A DNA stretch of 10,126 nt, taken from positions 1 to 10,126 of the forward strand of contig JBJEPU010000121.1 in NCBI GenBank assembly GCA_051881395.1. The letters run 5' to 3'. Each line of letters begins with the position of its first letter. The first letter of the stretch is position 1. Shown piece after piece: positions 7,272 through 10,126 of the stretch. The notes under the pieces are model-generated. The model was given only the letters and a program-made list of their open reading frames with translations, had not been told where the DNA came from and ran no database searches. The position numbers were made by a program, and so were the translations under genes. Source of the DNA: Fimenecus sp051881395 (lineage in GTDB: Bacteria; Bacillota; Clostridia; Oscillospirales; Acutalibacteraceae).

Positions 7272-7304
7272 AAGGGCATCACGCTTCGGCGGATGCCTTT
7301 CTTC
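7272..7304 (+). terminator. Terminator with UUCG tetraloop after the peptide gene
   Basis: GGCATC (7275-7280), a bulged A, CGC, loop TTCG (7285-7288), GCG and GATGCC (7292-7297) form a stable stem, which AAG/TTT can extend. TTTCTT follows, an interrupted U run, so termination is probably incomplete. It sits between the peptide stop and the lipoprotein start, which is only 12 bases past the stem, and could therefore also influence translation of the lipoprotein. Confidence 0.7.
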
Positions 7305-7309
7305 CCCTT

Positions 7310-7927
7310 ATGAAACGAGCAATCATTCTGTGTTTATCTATGCTTTTATTGTTTCTTGCAGTCTCGTGCGGCAAGGATGCGTCCGATATAAGCAACAACA
7401 CAACGCTTGACACCGAGCAAACGCCGACGACAGTGCAAAGCGAGCCGACGACGCAAACACCGGCGCCCTCGCAAACCGATTCTTCCGTCGCAGAAGAGCC
7501 CGAAAGGCTTGACAATACCGACAACCTAATCGATACAAAACGGGAAACGACAACCGAAGAACTGACCTTGCCGCCCTCCAACGGGACTATGCAATTTACG
7601 GATTCAGCAAACAACAAGTTTATTCAAGCCGTTCATGCGCAATATCAAGTGGACACCGACTTGTTAGTTGCCATCTATAAAGAGCCTGCGGACGACAGCA
7701 ACTGCGTTTGGCAGTTTAACGGTGCAAAAACAGCGGACGGAAAAATCATACGCAGTGCCGATACTTTGCAATATGTCTATGTCATTTCGGCAGACACCAA
7801 AACCATTTGCCGAACCGACGGCAAAGACGATAATATCGGCATGACCGCCAAAGAGGGATATTTCACCTTCAAAACCACAAAAAACATCATTATGCCGCGC
7901 TTTACTGACCAACTGAACGGCAACTAA
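7310..7927 (+). CDS. Lipoprotein of unknown function with Thr/Ser/Pro linker
   Basis: This is a 205-residue predicted membrane-anchored extracellular protein. A short basic start (MKR), a hydrophobic run and the lipobox LAVSC place the lipidated Cys at 20. Residues 21-90 are a low-complexity linker rich in Thr, Ser, Pro, Asp and Glu. Residues about 95-205 look like a compact domain, with LLVAIYKEPADD, VWQFNG, TLQYVYVIS and a C-terminal IIMPRF. Cys132 and Cys167 could form a disulfide. I do not recognise the family. ATG 7310 is the only usable start after an in-frame stop at 7259, yet no SD precedes it; the nearest purine-rich stretch (GGAAAGGA) is about 40 bases up, across a hairpin. It probably depends on read-through from the peptide promoter. 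A role in protecting the cell from the peptide is possible but unproven. Confidence 0.88.
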   Translation: MKRAIILCLSMLLLFLAVSCGKDASDISNNTTLDTEQTPTTVQSEPTTQTPAPSQTDSSVAEEPERLDNTDNLIDTKRETTTEELTLPPSNGTMQFTDSANNKFIQAVHAQYQVDTDLLVAIYKEPADDSNCVWQFNGAKTADGKIIRSADTLQYVYVISADTKTICRTDGKDDNIGMTAKEGYFTFKTTKNIIMPRFTDQLNGN

Positions 7928-7970
7928 AAAGATACTTTCAGGGTTTTGCCTTGAAAGTATCTTTTTCTCT
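7926..7970. terminator. Bidirectional terminator between convergent genes
   Basis: Perfect 15-base arms (7926-7940 and 7952-7966, core AGATACTTTCA) flank an 11-base loop, with AAAAA on one side and TTTTTCTCTTTTT on the other. The left arm includes the last bases of the lipoprotein stop codon. It should end the lipoprotein transcript on the plus strand and the second TetR transcript on the minus strand. Confidence 0.93.
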
Positions 7971-7993
7971 TTTTCATGTGCGGTTGCGGTCCA

Positions 7994-8554
7994 CTATATA
8001 CTATACCCTTCCAAAAGCTTTGCGCCCTGCGCGATAAACGCATCGCGGTCAAAGTTTTCGTTGCCGATGGCCTCCTGCACGATAATACCGTCGGAAACAA
8101 GCAGAATAAGCCAAGTTAGAAAATCCGCCGGCAAGTCAGTGCGTTCGGCGATTTTTTGACTGATGAGCGACTGAAAGTCCGCATAAAGTTTGATGAGTTT
8201 TTCCCGCAGAACCTCGTCACCGAGCTGTGCCTCGGACAGCAAATGCATACGCAGCCCCGCAGACGCGATATTGCGCTCCACAACATATTTGACCAAACGG
8301 TTTAACGAAGTATCCTTTTCTTTATTCTCCGTCCAGCGGATAAAATCTTCCCATTGCTCAGCAAGATAGCGGTCGGTAATGTCGAAAAATATTTCGCCTT
8401 TGGTTTTATAGTGATAATACAATGTACCTTTGGAAATCCCCGCCGCCGCGGCGATGTCCGCAAGCGAAATATCCGCAAGCGCGCGCGTTTCGAGTAAAGT
8501 ACAGGTTGCGTCCATAATCATTTCTTTGATGTTTTCTTTTCGGGGTGCCGCCAT
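7994..8554 (-). CDS. TetR/AcrR-family transcriptional regulator (second)
   Basis: This is a 186-residue predicted repressor. The DNA-binding helix-turn-helix lies at about 29-49 (ISLADIAAAAGISKGTLYYHY), a textbook TetR pattern, and is followed by KTKGEIFFDI. The C-terminal ligand domain is helical and unrelated in appearance to the other TetR protein in the window, so the two are not a recent duplication. The start is ATG 8554, with AAGGAG 6 bases upstream; the frame could be extended to a TTG at 8581, but that has no SD. It is divergent from the FAD-dependent oxidoreductase and shares a 225-base regulatory region with it, so it most likely controls that gene and its own expression. The effector is unknown; a substrate of the oxidoreductase pathway is a reasonable guess. 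Confidence 0.92.
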   Translation of the reverse strand: MAAPRKENIKEMIMDATCTLLETRALADISLADIAAAAGISKGTLYYHYKTKGEIFFDITDRYLAEQWEDFIRWTENKEKDTSLNRLVKYVVERNIASAGLRMHLLSEAQLGDEVLREKLIKLYADFQSLISQKIAERTDLPADFLTWLILLVSDGIIVQEAIGNENFDRDAFIAQGAKLLEGYSI

Positions 8555-8584
8555 AGAGTGCTCCTTATCTTGTAATACCAAAAA

Positions 8585-8614
8585 ATTGTAGCACGAAACC
8601 CGATGGTTTGTCTA
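8585..8614 (-). promoter_or_regulatory. Promoter of the second TetR gene, with internal dyad
   Basis: On the minus strand TAGACA (8614-8609) and TACAAT (8590-8585) are 18 bases apart, a fair sigma-A promoter about 30 bases before the ATG. Between them lies AAACC-CGAT-GGTTT (8596-8609), a perfect dyad placed where a bound repressor would block RNA polymerase. It may be an autoregulatory operator. Confidence 0.55.
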
Positions 8615-8651
8615 CCTGTTTTTTTACGGTTTTTAGAAAAACGCACAATAA

Positions 8652-8687
8652 ATTGGACAGTTTTTTAACTGCTTGTCCGATTTTTTT
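8652..8687 (+). terminator. Orphan terminator-like hairpin upstream of the oxidoreductase promoter
   Basis: ATTGGA+CAGTT (8652-8662), loop TTTT, AACTG, a four-base bulge and TCCGAT (to 8681, one G-T pair) form a stem followed by seven T. It has the shape of a plus-strand intrinsic terminator, but no plus-strand gene ends nearby. It may stop antisense read-through across the TetR gene. Alternatively its GGACA/TGTCC arms form an operator. Confidence 0.5.
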
Positions 8688-8695
8688 ATACAGTA

Positions 8696-8724
8696 TTGAC
8701 AAAACAAGAGGAATGGTGTATGAT
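8696..8724 (+). promoter_or_regulatory. Consensus promoter of the FAD oxidoreductase gene
   Basis: A perfect TTGACA (8696-8701) and TATGAT (8719-8724), one base from consensus, are separated by the optimal 17 bases. The predicted start is near 8731, giving a leader of about 50 bases. A promoter this strong usually needs repression to be regulated, which fits the divergent TetR gene. Confidence 0.82.
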
Positions 8725-8736
8725 TTTTCCTGTAAT

Positions 8737-8758
8737 AAGTCGGTCGTTTAGCCGACTT
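8737..8758. promoter_or_regulatory. Inverted repeat just downstream of the promoter, candidate TetR operator
   Basis: AAGTCGG-N8-CCGACTT has perfect 7-base arms and starts about 13 bases after the -10 box, roughly +7 to +28. The length and symmetry suit a TetR-family dimer acting as a block to initiation or early elongation. In RNA it would form a 7-bp hairpin with no U run, ending 21 bases before the start codon, so a role in translation cannot be excluded. Confidence 0.6.
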
Positions 8759-8779
8759 TGAAAGAGAGGGCGAGTATCG

Positions 8780-10126
8780 GTGAAACTCGAAAAAATCAAC
8801 AAGCGACTTACAAAACGGTTCGGCGGTACGGTGAATGCCACCGAAAAGGACGGCTGTGTGGTGCTTTCGGGGCATCTTGCCGCTTGGAACGAGGTAGTGG
8901 AAGCCTGCGCACTGGCGGCGGAAAAATACAGCACCGTGCATGTGGTCAATGACATTATTTGCGACGAGGTCAAGGCACAGGAAATGCGCGTACCGAAACT
9001 GCGCGACAGCGCTCTTGACGGCGACAAACCCGATGTGCTGATTATCGGCGGCGGGATTTCGGGCGTGACGATTGCGCGCGAACTGGCGAAATGGAAGTTA
9101 GACATTCTGCTTGTGGAAAAAGAGGCGGATTTGGCGTTGCAAGCCTCGGGCAGAAACGACGGCGAGGTACACCCGGGCATTGACCTCTCGAAAGGCTCCA
9201 AAAAGCACTACTATATCCGCAAAGGCAACGAAATGTATGAAACCGTTTGCAAAGAGTTAGATGTCCCCTTTCGCCGTGTGGGGCAATATGTTTGCTTTAA
9301 CAAATCCTATTTAAAGCCGCTTGTGGCGATATACTGTATGATACGCAGAAAACGCGACGGGATTTCGGACACAGAGCTCATTTCGGGTGCGGAATTGAAG
9401 CGCCGCGAGCCGAATTTTGCAGAGGAATTCAGGTTTGCCATTTCCAACCCCTCCTCGGGCTGTGTTTGCCCGTACGGTTTAACCATTGCCTACGCGGAAA
9501 ATGCCGTGCAAAACGGTGCGCGCGTTGCGTTGAACACCGCCGTGCTCGGTATGGAAGTACAGAACGGCGAAATTAAAAGTGTGACCACCAACCGCGGCAC
9601 GCTGTACCCGGCGCTGGTTATAAACGCGGCGGGCGTATTTGCGGAAGATGTTGCCGCCATGGCAGGCGACCGCTTTTTCTCCATTCACCCGCGGCGCGGC
9701 ACGAATTCGATTTTAGACAAAAAAGCGGGCGCATTTATGCACTCCATTGCCTCCATTAAGGAGTTGACGCGCAGTAAAACGCACTCCAAAGGCGGCGGTA
9801 TTTTACATACGGTACACGACAATCTGCTCATTGGTCCCGACGCAGTGGAAACCTATGAAAAAGAAAATACGGAAACACACCGCGAAAGCATTGAAACGGT
9901 TTTTGCCAAACAAAAACGGACCATGCCGAGCCTTTCCGAGCGCGACATCATCACCTATTTCACGGGGGTGCGCGCGCCGACCTTTGAGGAGGATTTCATT
10001 ATTGAATACGGCAGAAAGACGCTTAATCTCATTCACTGCGCCGGTATTCAGTCCCCTGGGCTGACAACCGCCCCCGCCGTGGCGCTGGATATTGAAAAAA
10101 TGGCGGTATCCATGCTCCGCAGGGAA
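8780..10126 (+). CDS. FAD-dependent oxidoreductase, GlpA/LhgO-like, with BON-like N-terminus (3' end cut)
   Basis: This flavoenzyme probably oxidises a hydroxy-acid or polyol-phosphate; glycerol-3-phosphate is the leading candidate for relatives. The frame stays open to the window edge (449 residues). Residues about 3-63 resemble a BON domain (DGCVVLSGHLAAWNEVVEA, then VHVVNDI). The FAD fold begins at about 84 with the dinucleotide motif IIGGGISG (88-95) and acidic Glu113 at the end of the second strand. INAAG (281-285) and CAGIQSPGLTTAPA (420-433) are the later FAD-contact segments typical of this group. A Cys-rich C-terminal domain could follow beyond the window. The start is GTG 8780, with GAGAGGG 9 bases upstream; an in-frame TGA at 8759 leaves no other upstream start. 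Relatives are often followed by a second flavoprotein and a small DUF1667 protein, so glycerol catabolism is likely but unproven. Confidence 0.9.
   Translation, partial: MKLEKINKRLTKRFGGTVNATEKDGCVVLSGHLAAWNEVVEACALAAEKYSTVHVVNDIICDEVKAQEMRVPKLRDSALDGDKPDVLIIGGGISGVTIARELAKWKLDILLVEKEADLALQASGRNDGEVHPGIDLSKGSKKHYYIRKGNEMYETVCKELDVPFRRVGQYVCFNKSYLKPLVAIYCMIRRKRDGISDTELISGAELKRREPNFAEEFRFAISNPSSGCVCPYGLTIAYAENAVQNGARVALNTAVLGMEVQNGEIKSVTTNRGTLYPALVINAAGVFAEDVAAMAGDRFFSIHPRRGTNSILDKKAGAFMHSIASIKELTRSKTHSKGGGILHTVHDNLLIGPDAVETYEKENTETHRESIETVFAKQKRTMPSLSERDIITYFTGVRAPTFEEDFIIEYGRKTLNLIHCAGIQSPGLTTAPAVALDIEKMAVSMLRRE

Noticed and set aside
7261..7410. Overlapping frame starting at TAATG after the peptide gene.
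   Set aside because: The start overlaps the peptide stop in a way that could couple translation, but the predicted product shows no ordered pattern and the frame runs through the hairpin and out of frame into the lipoprotein gene.
7279..7617. 112-codon minus-strand frame over the lipoprotein.
   Set aside because: Its Ser/Val-rich composition simply mirrors the Thr-rich linker of the lipoprotein, which has a clear lipobox and terminator.
8629..8642. GTTTTT-AG-AAAAAC dyad as a regulator site.
   Set aside because: A T-run/A-run dyad is likely by chance in this AT-rich stretch, and better dyads lie nearby.
8686..9201. 171-codon minus-strand frame over the oxidoreductase start.
   Set aside because: It is a Ser/Ala-rich shadow of the FAD gene and would run across that gene's promoter and operator region.
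1..10126. CRISPR arrays, tRNA or rRNA genes, insertion sequences.
   Set aside because: I found no regularly spaced repeats, cloverleaf or rRNA-like segments, and no transposase-like frame.

Overview
The window looks like a chromosome segment of a low-to-mid-GC Gram-positive anaerobe, most likely a clostridial Firmicute of the Ruminococcaceae/Oscillospiraceae kind. The grounds are strong AGGAGG-type Shine-Dalgarno (SD) sites, Gram-positive-style lipoprotein signals, a pstSCAB-phoU operon with its own two-component pair, and a GlpA-like FAD enzyme. I cannot fix the species from sequence alone.

Positions 1-6306 (minus strand) hold a complete phosphate-acquisition operon read right to left: pstS, pstC, pstA, pstB, phoU, a PhoP/PhoB-type response regulator and a PhoR-type histidine kinase, the last cut by the window edge. 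From pstC onward the genes abut or overlap by 0-4 bases, which suggests translational coupling. A strong hairpin sits in the only real gap (pstS-pstC) and probably lowers expression of the downstream genes relative to the binding protein. Upstream of pstS, TTTACA repeats at 11-base spacing next to a TATGAT box form a likely Pho box, so the operon's own regulator probably activates it when phosphate is scarce.

Positions 6442-7970 form a small accessory block. A TetR-family regulator (minus) is divergent from an overlooked 45-codon gene (plus) with a near-consensus promoter, an ideal SD and its own terminator. That gene encodes a very hydrophobic peptide with six acidic and no basic residues. 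A lipoprotein of unknown function follows, with no SD of its own, and a bidirectional terminator closes the block.

Positions 7994-10126 hold a second TetR-family regulator (minus) divergent from a GTG-started FAD-dependent oxidoreductase (plus, cut by the window edge). The oxidoreductase belongs to the GlpA/LhgO-like group and carries a BON-like N-terminal domain. The region between them has a consensus promoter (TTGACA-17-TATGAT), a 7-bp-arm inverted repeat just downstream that is the best operator candidate, and an orphan terminator-like hairpin.

The most novel material is the peptide/lipoprotein/TetR block and the BON-like fusion. The pst-pho operon is conventional in content.
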